18,929 nucleotides of DNA, from assembly GCA_016793415.1 (NCBI GenBank), contig JAEUMC010000592.1, positions 1-18,929 on the forward strand. Direction: 5' to 3'. Of this stretch, positions 12,924-18,929 are shown one piece after another; within the stretch, counting starts at the first letter, position 1, and the number at the start of each line of letters is the position of its first letter. The notes beneath the pieces were generated by a model that was not told where the DNA came from, did not search any database, and saw only the letters and a list, made by a program, of their open reading frames with translations. This stretch comes from Devosia sp. GTDB lineage: Bacteria; Pseudomonadota; Alphaproteobacteria; Rhizobiales; Devosiaceae. Position numbers and translations under genes: made by a program.

Positions 12924-13850
12924 ATGAGCCGCAACTTCCTGCTCATCGACCCCGAGGAGAGGCCGGAGGTCCTGAAGGCGCTCGCCTCCGAGGTCCGCGT
13001 CGCCATCCTCAAGCTGCTGCACGTGCAGGGGGCGATGAACGTCAACGATATCGCCGCCAAGCTCGGCCAGCCGCAATCGACGGTCAGCTCGAACATGCAG
13101 ACGCTGGTCGAGGCCGGGCTGGTGCGCACCGAGACGCAGAAGGCCCGCAAGGGCAACCAGAAGATCTGCCACAGCCTGTTCGATGAAGTGCTGGTGATGT
13201 TCAAGGAGGATATCCGCCCCTTGAAGGCCAATGCCATCGAAGTGGCGATGCCGCTCGGGCTCTATACCAGCTGCGAAGTCTCGGCTCCCTGCGGGCTCTG
13301 CTCCACCGAGGGGATCATCGGGCTGCTCGACGTACCCGACACCTTCCTCGATCCGGACCGCATGAAGACCGGGCTGATCTGGTTCACCCGTGGCTATGTC
13401 GAGTACCAGTTCCCCAACAATGCCCGGCTGGCGCAGCAGAAGATCACCTCGATGGAGTTCAGCTTCGAGCTGAGTTCGGAAGTGCCGGGCACCAGCGCCG
13501 ACTGGCCCAGTGACATCACCGTCGGGGTCAACGGCCAGGATATCGGCACCTGGACCTCGCCTGGCGATTTCGGCGACAAGCGCGGTGTCTACACCCCGGA
13601 TTGGTGGAAGCTGAAGGGCAGCCAGTACGGCAAGCTCAAGAGTTTCCGCGTCAACGGAACGGGGACCTACGTCGACGGCATGAAGATCTCGCCGGTGTCG
13701 CTGAAGGACCTCGATCTCGACACCCATCACTCGATCCGGCTCCGGATCGGGGTCAAGGAAGATGCCAAGCACCCGGGCGGCATCAATATTTTCGGCCGCG
13801 GCTTCGGCAATTACGACCAGGATATCGTGCTCCGCATCGAGACGGAGTGA
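12924..13850 (+). CDS. ArsR-type regulator with a large C-terminal domain
   Basis: This 308-residue protein begins with an ArsR-like winged helix (about residues 10-90; LKALASEVRVAILKLL, MNVNDIAAKLGQPQSTVSSNMQTLVEAGL). The remaining ~200 residues are unlike ordinary ArsR proteins. They hold a cysteine cluster (Cys117, Cys123, Cys126 in TSCEVSAPCGLCSTEG), then a beta-rich region with many Trp, Tyr and Gly residues (VEYQFPNNARL, VPGTSADWPSDITVGVNG, TPDWWKLKGSQYGKL, INIFGRGFGNYDQDIVLRI). That region looks like a jelly-roll or carbohydrate-binding fold, so it may sense a sugar. The GH51 arabinofuranosidase gene follows, a pairing I believe recurs in other bacteria. ATG 12924 has GGGAG upstream. 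Whether it activates or represses, and its ligand, are unknown; the domain reading is inference. Confidence 0.85.
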   Translation: MSRNFLLIDPEERPEVLKALASEVRVAILKLLHVQGAMNVNDIAAKLGQPQSTVSSNMQTLVEAGLVRTETQKARKGNQKICHSLFDEVLVMFKEDIRPLKANAIEVAMPLGLYTSCEVSAPCGLCSTEGIIGLLDVPDTFLDPDRMKTGLIWFTRGYVEYQFPNNARLAQQKITSMEFSFELSSEVPGTSADWPSDITVGVNGQDIGTWTSPGDFGDKRGVYTPDWWKLKGSQYGKLKSFRVNGTGTYVDGMKISPVSLKDLDLDTHHSIRLRIGVKEDAKHPGGINIFGRGFGNYDQDIVLRIETE

Positions 13851-13911
13851 GGGAAACCCACAGCCAGCGCCGAACAGCAAGGGGGATGTCTGGCCAGTGC
13901 GCTACGTCCCC

Positions 13912-13940
13912 TTGACGCGCCGCGACGTGTTCCATATCAA
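13912..13940 (+). promoter_or_regulatory. Promoter upstream of the arabinofuranosidase gene
   Basis: TTGACG (13912-13917), a 17-bp spacer and TATCAA (13935-13940) form a good sigma-70 promoter about 45 bases before the ATG at 13985. A small inverted repeat, ATATC (13934-13938) and GATAT (13948-13952), overlaps the -10 and is a possible site for the upstream ArsR-type protein. Confidence 0.6.
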
Positions 13941-13955
13941 GCTACGCGATATAAA

Positions 13956-13971
13956 TCACCAAAACTGGTGA
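13956..13971. promoter_or_regulatory. Operator-like palindrome before the GH51 gene
   Basis: TCACCA-AAAC-TGGTGA is a perfect inverted repeat with six-base arms. It lies just downstream of the predicted transcription start and ahead of the ribosome site, where a bound repressor or an mRNA hairpin could limit expression. Confidence 0.5.
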
Positions 13972-13984
13972 CATGGAGGAGCGG

Positions 13985-15541
13985 ATGCGGGCGACGGTAA
14001 CGGCGCACAAGGACTATACCATCTCGAAGATCGACGACCGGGTGTACGGGGCCTTCCTCGAGCATCTCGGTCGCGCCATCTATACCGGCATCTACGAGCC
14101 CGGCCACGCCACCGCCGACAAGAACGGCATGCGCGGCGACGTCGCCCAATTGGTGCGTGAACTCAAGGTGCCGATGGTCCGCTATCCCGGCGGCAACTTC
14201 GTTTCGGCCTACAACTGGGAAGATGGCGTCGGCCCGCGCGCCGAACGTCCGACCCGGCTCGATCTTGCCTGGCACACTTCCGACAGCAATGCGGTGGGTG
14301 TGCACGAGTTCGCCGATTGGTGCGACCTGGTCGACACCGAGATGATGCTCGCCATCAACCTCGGTTCGCGCGGCCTCGACGATGCCCGCAACTTCCTCGA
14401 ATACGTCAACGGCCCGACCGGCTCGTACTGGGGCGACCTGCGCAAGAAGAACGGTCGCGCCGACCCGTTCAACGTCAAGCTCTGGTGCCTCGGCAACGAG
14501 ATGGATGGCCCCTGGCAGGTCGGCCACAAGACCGCCCATGAGTATGGTCGGCTCGCCAACGAAGTCGCCAAGACCATGCGCGCCTTCGACAAGAAGCTCG
14601 AGCTGATCGTCTGCGGTTCGTCCAACGCCGACATGCCGACCTATCCCGATTGGGAACGCGAGGTGCTCGAGCATACCTACGACAATGTCGACCACATTTC
14701 GCTGCACATGTACTTCGCCAACCGCGACAACGAGCGCGCCCTGGCCGAGGGCGCGGCGGCCGATGTGCTGGCTCGGAACACCGCCAACTACCTGGCGCTC
14801 AACGAGAAGCTCGACCGCTACATCGCCACGGTGGCCTCGACCATCAACTTCGTGAAGGCCAAGAAGCGTTCGAAGCACAACGTCTATATCAGCTTCGATG
14901 AGTGGAACGTCTGGTACCACTCCAACAAGCAGGATCGGAAGATTCTCGACGGCAACGACGGCTGGCCGCATGCGCCGCGCCTGCTCGAAGACATCTATAA
15001 CTTCGAGGACGTGCTGCAGGTCGGCCTGATCCTCAACACGTTCATCCGCCGCTCCGACGTGGTGAAGCTCGCCTGCATCGCGCAGCTGGTCAATGTCATC
15101 GCGCCGATCATGACCGACCCCAAGGGGCAGGCCTGGCGGCAGACCATCTACTATCCCTACTACTTCGCCTCGGTGTTCGGCCGCGGCACCGCGCTGCAGC
15201 TCGACGTCAACTCGCCCGGCTACGATGCCGTGCACGGCGACAATATCGGCTATGTCGACGTCTCTGGCGTCCACAACGACGAAGACGGCACCATCAGCTT
15301 CTTCGCCGTGAACCGTCACGCCACCGAAGCGATCGACGTCGACCTGAGCCTCGAGGGCTTTGGCGCGGCGACGGTGATCGACCACCAGGTGATGACCCAC
15401 GCGAACCTGCGCGCCGTCAACACCGCCACCGAGCAGACCAATGTCGCCCCGTCCAAGGGTTCGGGCGCCAAGGTCGACGGCAAGGTGCTTAGCGTCAAGC
15501 TCGCGCCCTACTCGTACCAGATGATCCGCGTGAAGGTCTGA
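13985..15541 (+). CDS. Alpha-N-arabinofuranosidase, glycoside hydrolase family 51
   Basis: This 518-residue enzyme releases terminal alpha-L-arabinofuranose from arabinan, arabinoxylan or their oligosaccharides. The TIM-barrel catalytic domain shows the family landmarks: RYPGGNFVSAYNWEDGVGPR (66-85), acid/base Glu172 in WCLGNEMDGPWQ and nucleophile Glu306 in ISFDEWNVWY. A C-terminal beta domain follows (about 385-518; FFAVNRHATEAIDVDLSL, LAPYSYQMIRVKV). Length is normal for intracellular GH51. No signal peptide is present, so it acts on imported oligosaccharides. I chose ATG 13985 because GGAGGA ends 4 bases before it; an ATG at 13973 would place the ribosome site inside the gene. The ArsR-type regulator upstream and two palindromes in the gap suggest substrate-dependent control. 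No arabinose catabolic or transport genes are visible nearby. Confidence 0.95.
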   Translation: MRATVTAHKDYTISKIDDRVYGAFLEHLGRAIYTGIYEPGHATADKNGMRGDVAQLVRELKVPMVRYPGGNFVSAYNWEDGVGPRAERPTRLDLAWHTSDSNAVGVHEFADWCDLVDTEMMLAINLGSRGLDDARNFLEYVNGPTGSYWGDLRKKNGRADPFNVKLWCLGNEMDGPWQVGHKTAHEYGRLANEVAKTMRAFDKKLELIVCGSSNADMPTYPDWEREVLEHTYDNVDHISLHMYFANRDNERALAEGAAADVLARNTANYLALNEKLDRYIATVASTINFVKAKKRSKHNVYISFDEWNVWYHSNKQDRKILDGNDGWPHAPRLLEDIYNFEDVLQVGLILNTFIRRSDVVKLACIAQLVNVIAPIMTDPKGQAWRQTIYYPYYFASVFGRGTALQLDVNSPGYDAVHGDNIGYVDVSGVHNDEDGTISFFAVNRHATEAIDVDLSLEGFGAATVIDHQVMTHANLRAVNTATEQTNVAPSKGSGAKVDGKVLSVKLAPYSYQMIRVKV

Positions 15542-15636
15542 GGTCGTCCGCCCACATTCGCGTTCCGGTCCTCCCGGAAAAGTTCTCCGGCGCGTTGCTC
15601 CCACGATGCGCTGGAGAGCGCTTGCTATCTGCCGCC

Positions 15637-15769
15637 GGTGCGGGCTGACCCCCACCCCTGTCCCCTCCCCCTCAAACAGGGGGAGGGAGACCAAAACGCT
15701 GGCACTCGTGAGAGCGTCTCCCTCCCCATGTTTAGGGGGAGGGATCAAGGGTGGGGGTCAGCCAGCGCC
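15637..15769. repeat. 133-bp nested palindromic element, copy 2
   Basis: The left end repeats the first 36 bases of the element at 8454-8580 almost exactly, starting GGTGCGGGCTGACCCCCACC, and the right end carries the matching inverted arm (15749-15763, then a diverged AGCGCC). The hairpin tips differ from copy 1 (CTCAAACA facing ATGTTTAG) yet still largely pair with each other. It fills most of the gap between the GH51 gene and the next gene on the same strand; nothing else is evident in that gap. Confidence 0.85.
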
Positions 15770-15840
15770 GGACGTGCATTTGGGCTTTACGCCCATTCGC
15801 GACGCATGTTTGGTTCCGCCGCTCCAGCGAGACCCATGCC

Positions 15841-16617
15841 GTGCCGAAGTTTTCCGCCAACCTCTCCTTTCTCTATCCCGAACTGCCGTTCCTCGAGCGC
15901 TTCGCCGCCGCCGCGGCGGACGGTTTCCGGGCGGTGGAATATGCGGTGCCCTATGTCGCCTCGGCTGAGGAGCTGGCGGCGCTCAATGCCCGGCATGGCC
16001 TCGAGCAGGTGCTGTTCAACCTGCCGGCCGGCGATTGGGACGGCGGCGAGCGCGGCATTGCCTGTCATCCCGATCGGATCGATGAGTTCCGCGCCGGCGT
16101 CGATGTCGCGCTCCGCTATGCCCGGATGCTCGGGTGTCCCAGGGTCAACTGCCTCGCCGGGATCGTGCCGCCGGGCGTTGCGCCCGAGCGGCTGGAAACG
16201 ACCTTTGTCGCCAACCTCGGATACGCGGCTCCGCGTTTCGCCGCGGCCGGGGTCGAGCTGCTGATCGAGCCGATCAATCCGCGCGATATCCCCGGCTTCT
16301 ACCTGACCACCGCGCGCCACGCCGAGCGCCTGCTCGACGCTGTCGGCTCGGACAATCTCAAGATCCAGTATGACATCTACCACCAGCAGGTGACGGCGGG
16401 CGACCTCATCCCGACCTACGAACGGCTCCTGCACCGCATCGGTCACATCCAGATCGCCGATACGCCCGGCCGGCACGAGCCGGGCAGCGGCGAGATCAAC
16501 TACCGCTTCGTCCTCGCCGAGCTCGACCGGCTCGGCTATGCCGGTTGGGTCGGCTGCGAGTATCGCCCGCTGGCCGGAACCAGCGCCGGGCTTAGCTGGA
16601 TGGCACCCTACCGCTGA
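15841..16617 (+). CDS. Hydroxypyruvate isomerase-family protein (Hyi/OtnI-like)
   Basis: This 258-residue TIM-barrel protein of the xylose-isomerase-like superfamily has a family-typical N-terminus (MPKFSANLSFLYPELPFLERF) and the FNLPAGDWDGGERGIA segment. Metal and active-site residues are at the expected strands: Glu143 (LLIEPIN), Asp178 and His181 (YDIYHQQ), Gln204 (HIQIAD) and Glu240 (GCEYRP). The family isomerises hydroxypyruvate and tartronate semialdehyde, or 2-oxo-tetronates (OtnI). GTG 15841 is chosen because the conserved N-terminus starts there; no strong ribosome site is visible and the upstream frame runs into the palindromic element. No glyoxylate carboligase or tartronate semialdehyde reductase lies nearby, so the choice between hydroxypyruvate and 2-oxo-tetronate activity stays open. 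Confidence 0.87.
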   Translation: MPKFSANLSFLYPELPFLERFAAAAADGFRAVEYAVPYVASAEELAALNARHGLEQVLFNLPAGDWDGGERGIACHPDRIDEFRAGVDVALRYARMLGCPRVNCLAGIVPPGVAPERLETTFVANLGYAAPRFAAAGVELLIEPINPRDIPGFYLTTARHAERLLDAVGSDNLKIQYDIYHQQVTAGDLIPTYERLLHRIGHIQIADTPGRHEPGSGEINYRFVLAELDRLGYAGWVGCEYRPLAGTSAGLSWMAPYR

Positions 16618-16624
16618 GGCGATT

Positions 16625-16654
16625 TGCCCCGAGTTGCCCCGGCCTGCCCCGAGT
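16625..16654 (+). promoter_or_regulatory. Three 10-bp-period direct repeats upstream of the autotransporter
   Basis: TGCCCCGAGT, TGCCCCGGCC and TGCCCCGAGT follow one another without gaps, starting 8 bases after the preceding stop codon and about 70-100 bases before the autotransporter ATG. The 10-base period places each TGCCCC on the same face of the helix. That is typical of tandem activator sites, such as those of response regulators. No clear -35 is present downstream; TAGGCT at 16685-16690 could be a -10. Confidence 0.5.
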
Positions 16655-16722
16655 GACCAGCTACGCCGGTCGCGGCGGCCCTCCTAGGCTCGACCCATCG
16701 GGTGGGTTCGGGCAGTTGGGCA

Positions 16723-18929
16723 ATGGGTCATCTTCGAGATACGTGGCGTGTCGTCGCCGCGCTGGCGGTCGTGCTGTCGCTTGCCACGGCGCCGGCCTCG
16801 GCTGAGGCCGCTGACGTCGAGGTGTCGACGACCACCACGACGGGGGTGAACCTCAATCTCTTTGCCGGCACCACCGTCGACATCCTCTCGGGTGTTTCGG
16901 TCAGCAACACCCTGGGCGGGCCGACGATCAGCGGCACCGGCACCTGGACGCTCGGCAACCACGGCAGCGTCAGCGGCCAGATCAAGCTCGACGGCGCCGG
17001 CTCGTTCGTCACCAATTCCGGCCTCTTGAGCGGTGGCAACGCCATCACCCTGGTTGGCGGCGGCACTGTGTTCAACGAATTCGGCGCCACCATCAATGCC
17101 TCGAGCAGCGCCATCAGCATCGGCAAGTTTCCCAGCGGCGGCAATCCCGGCGTCGGCCCCGGGGTAGTCAGCAATTCCGGCACCATCACCCAGGTGGTCT
17201 CTGGCGGCGACCTGGTATTGCTGCAGTTCGGCGGTTCGGTGACCAATACCGCCACCGGCGTGATCACCGGCGACAGCGCCGGCAATGCCGTGTCGATCGG
17301 GCAGGGCAGCGAGCGCACCGTCATCAACTCGGGCTCGATCATCAACATCCGGCAGACCGGCTTTTCCACCGGCGTGTTCGTCCAGGGCGGCCCCAGCACC
17401 ATCACCAACAACGTCGGTGCGGTGATCAAGGGTGGCTACAACGGCGTCTACGCCAGCGCCACCGGGGTGCTGACCTTCACCAATGCCGGCACGATCGAGT
17501 CGACCGGCAGCAACGCCAACTCCAAGGCGGTCGAAGCCACCGGCGGCGGCACCTTCATCAACACCGGCACCATCCGGTCGGCGGCGGGCGACGGGCTCTA
17601 TCTCAACGCCGCCGGTACGGTGACCAATTCAGGCACCATTACCGGCGCCGTCAACGCCATCAACTTCAACGGCAGCAGCACCCGGACACTGAAGCTCGAC
17701 ACCGGCTCGCTGCTGAACGGGCTGGTAAAGGGCGGCACCGGCACCGACAACCTGATCCTCTTGGGCGCGGGCAGCGAGAGCGTCGCCAAATTCCGGAACT
17801 TCGAAACTTTCTCGATGCAGGGCAGCGCCTGGACGCTGAATGACGCAGGAAGTTTTACCAGCAGCGCTGAGGTCCAGGCCGGGGTGCTGACCGTGGCAGG
17901 CACACTGACCAGCCCGGTCATCGATATCCGCGCGCTGGGAACAGTCCGGGGCACTGGTACCCTGATGGGCACGGTGAACAGTGCCGGCACGGTCGACCTC
18001 ACCGTCGGCACGCTCAACGTGAGCGGCGCCTATGGCAACGCCGCCACTGGGACTCTCAGGGTCGGTGTCACCCCTGCCGCAATTGCCGGTCATCTTGCCA
18101 TCTCCGGCGCTGCGACGCTTGCCGGCGGCACGGTCAGCGTCACCGCGGCGAGCGGCTCCTATACGCTCGGCAGCGGCTATCGGATCCTCGCCGCCTCCAG
18201 TGTCAGCGGCAGTTTCGCCGACCTCATCGACGACTCCGCATTCCTGCAGTTCGTGCTCGATTACGACACACCCGGCGAGGTGTGGTTGCGCGTCTCGGCG
18301 ATCGCCGACCTCCCCGGGATCGCCGAGACGCCAAACCAGTTCGCCACCGCTACGGCGTTGCAGGCCATGCCGTCGAGCCCGCTGTTCGATGCCGTGGTGC
18401 CGCTGAACGCCACCGATGCACTGGAGGCGTTCGACGATCTCTCGGGCGAAATTCATGCCTCGGTGCTGCGCGCCCTGGCCGATGCCGGCCGGCTGCCGCG
18501 CGACGCGGCGCTGGACCGGGTGGATGCCGCATTCGCGGCGATCGACGAGGGACAGGTAGGCGGCCGCAACGTCTGGTCCCGCGCCTATGGCGCGCGCGGC
18601 ACCGTGGCGGGCGATGGCAACGCCGCCGGCTTCGACGTCGGCAATGGCGGGTTGCTGCTCGGTGCGGACGGCCTGGTGAGCCGCGAGGTCTTCCTCGGCG
18701 TGCTGGCCGGGATCGGTGGGATGACGGTCGATCTGCCCGCGCGGGACTCGACGACCGCAGCAACGAGCTACCAGCTCGGCCTCTATGGCGGCGCAGCGTT
18801 GGGCGAGGTCCGGTTGGCCTTCGGCGCGGCCGTGGCCGCCCATGCGGTGTCGGTCACCCGCGCGCCGAGCTTCACTGGCTTCGAGGCGACGGTCTCCGCG
18901 GACTACGCCACCACGACGGCACAACTGTT
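16723..18929 (+). CDS. Autotransporter outer-membrane protein (3' end beyond window)
   Basis: The frame is open from ATG 16723 to the right edge (735 complete codons). Residues 1-27 are a signal peptide (MGHLRDTWRVVAALAVVLSL, with likely cleavage after APASA). A passenger domain of about 500 residues follows, rich in Gly, Thr, Ser and Asn with repeated 'VTNSGTITG'-like rungs (for example VVSNSGTITQ, FINTGTIRS, VTNSGTITGAVNAI), expected to form a beta-helix outside the cell. A linker with TPNQFATATALQ near residue 538 and a helical stretch precede the start of the type V barrel domain (NVWSRAYGARG, about 616 on; LGLYGGAALGEVRLAFG). About 150 residues of the barrel should lie beyond the window. 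Likely roles are adhesion or surface interaction; no protease or esterase motif is visible. The ribosome site is weak. Long minus-strand frames across it are shadows. Confidence 0.9.
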   Translation, partial: MGHLRDTWRVVAALAVVLSLATAPASAEAADVEVSTTTTTGVNLNLFAGTTVDILSGVSVSNTLGGPTISGTGTWTLGNHGSVSGQIKLDGAGSFVTNSGLLSGGNAITLVGGGTVFNEFGATINASSSAISIGKFPSGGNPGVGPGVVSNSGTITQVVSGGDLVLLQFGGSVTNTATGVITGDSAGNAVSIGQGSERTVINSGSIINIRQTGFSTGVFVQGGPSTITNNVGAVIKGGYNGVYASATGVLTFTNAGTIESTGSNANSKAVEATGGGTFINTGTIRSAAGDGLYLNAAGTVTNSGTITGAVNAINFNGSSTRTLKLDTGSLLNGLVKGGTGTDNLILLGAGSESVAKFRNFETFSMQGSAWTLNDAGSFTSSAEVQAGVLTVAGTLTSPVIDIRALGTVRGTGTLMGTVNSAGTVDLTVGTLNVSGAYGNAATGTLRVGVTPAAIAGHLAISGAATLAGGTVSVTAASGSYTLGSGYRILAASSVSGSFADLIDDSAFLQFVLDYDTPGEVWLRVSAIADLPGIAETPNQFATATALQAMPSSPLFDAVVPLNATDALEAFDDLSGEIHASVLRALADAGRLPRDAALDRVDAAFAAIDEGQVGGRNVWSRAYGARGTVAGDGNAAGFDVGNGGLLLGADGLVSREVFLGVLAGIGGMTVDLPARDSTTAATSYQLGLYGGAALGEVRLAFGAAVAAHAVSVTRAPSFTGFEATVSADYATTTAQL

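Noticed and set aside
13937..15748. 603-codon minus-strand open frame across the GH51 gene
   Set aside because: It is antisense to a complete, clearly recognisable arabinofuranosidase, and its translation is rich in Val, Gly, Asp and His with no family pattern. Long antisense frames are a by-product of high GC3 bias.
8454..15769. CRISPR array or insertion sequence for the two similar elements
   Set aside because: Only two copies 7 kb apart, internally palindromic, with no spacers, no transposase gene and no obvious target duplications. They fit a small non-coding palindromic repeat instead.
17629..18924. 431-codon minus-strand open frame at the right edge
   Set aside because: It lies antisense to the autotransporter, whose signal peptide, repeats and barrel start are coherent. 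The minus-strand translation is low-complexity and unrecognisable.

Overview
The window is GC-rich chromosomal DNA with strongly GC-biased third codon positions. It looks like an alphaproteobacterium of the order Hyphomicrobiales, possibly Devosia-like. The main reasons are a RirA-type iron regulator with its three cysteines at residues 91, 99 and 105, a GH51 arabinofuranosidase next to a regulator, and intergenic palindromic repeats of a kind common in that order. There are no rRNA or tRNA genes, CRISPR array, transposase or phage genes. The genus is an inference.

Layout. (1) 1-2031: non-coding left edge, then rirA and an aldo/keto reductase, both on the minus strand. (2) 2032-2742: a gene-poor stretch with a short palindromic repeat, a doubtful plus-strand ORF and a small minus-strand protein. 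(3) 2743-4526: a minus-strand pair that overlaps by one base, a fumarylacetoacetate-hydrolase-family enzyme followed by a small RecD/Dda-like helicase. (4) 4697-5539: a kynurenine-formamidase-like alpha/beta hydrolase, divergent from that pair across a strong palindrome. (5) 5584-6638: a minus-strand SDR and Dabb-domain pair, also overlapping by one base. (6) 6843-8422: an AtzG-like/AtzE-like pair overlapping by four bases. (7) 8604-12857: a sugar-acid module. A mandelate-racemase-family enzyme and a BDH2-like SDR run on the minus strand. An IclR regulator is divergent from them, followed on the plus strand by an L-rhamnose/L-fucose-type mutarotase and a D-2-hydroxyacid dehydrogenase. (8) 12924-15541: an ArsR-type regulator with a large unassigned C-terminal domain, then a GH51 alpha-L-arabinofuranosidase. 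(9) 15841-16617: a hydroxypyruvate-isomerase-family enzyme. (10) 16723 to the right edge: an autotransporter cut by the window end.

How the genes may work together. Most of the window is accessory carbon and nitrogen catabolism. Module 7 has the parts expected of non-phosphorylative breakdown of a 6-deoxy sugar or related sugar acid: mutarotase, enolase-superfamily dehydratase or racemase, and an SDR resembling 2-keto-3-deoxy-L-fuconate dehydrogenases. An FAH-family hydrolase that could finish such a route lies elsewhere in the window, so linking it is speculative. Module 8 looks like sensing plus hydrolysis of arabinose-containing plant polysaccharide. No transporters are visible.

The most interesting non-coding signals are two copies of a ~130-bp nested palindromic element whose hairpin tips differ between copies but stay complementary within each copy, a second REP-like palindrome type, several operator-like palindromes in divergent promoters, and three 10-bp-period direct repeats upstream of the autotransporter.
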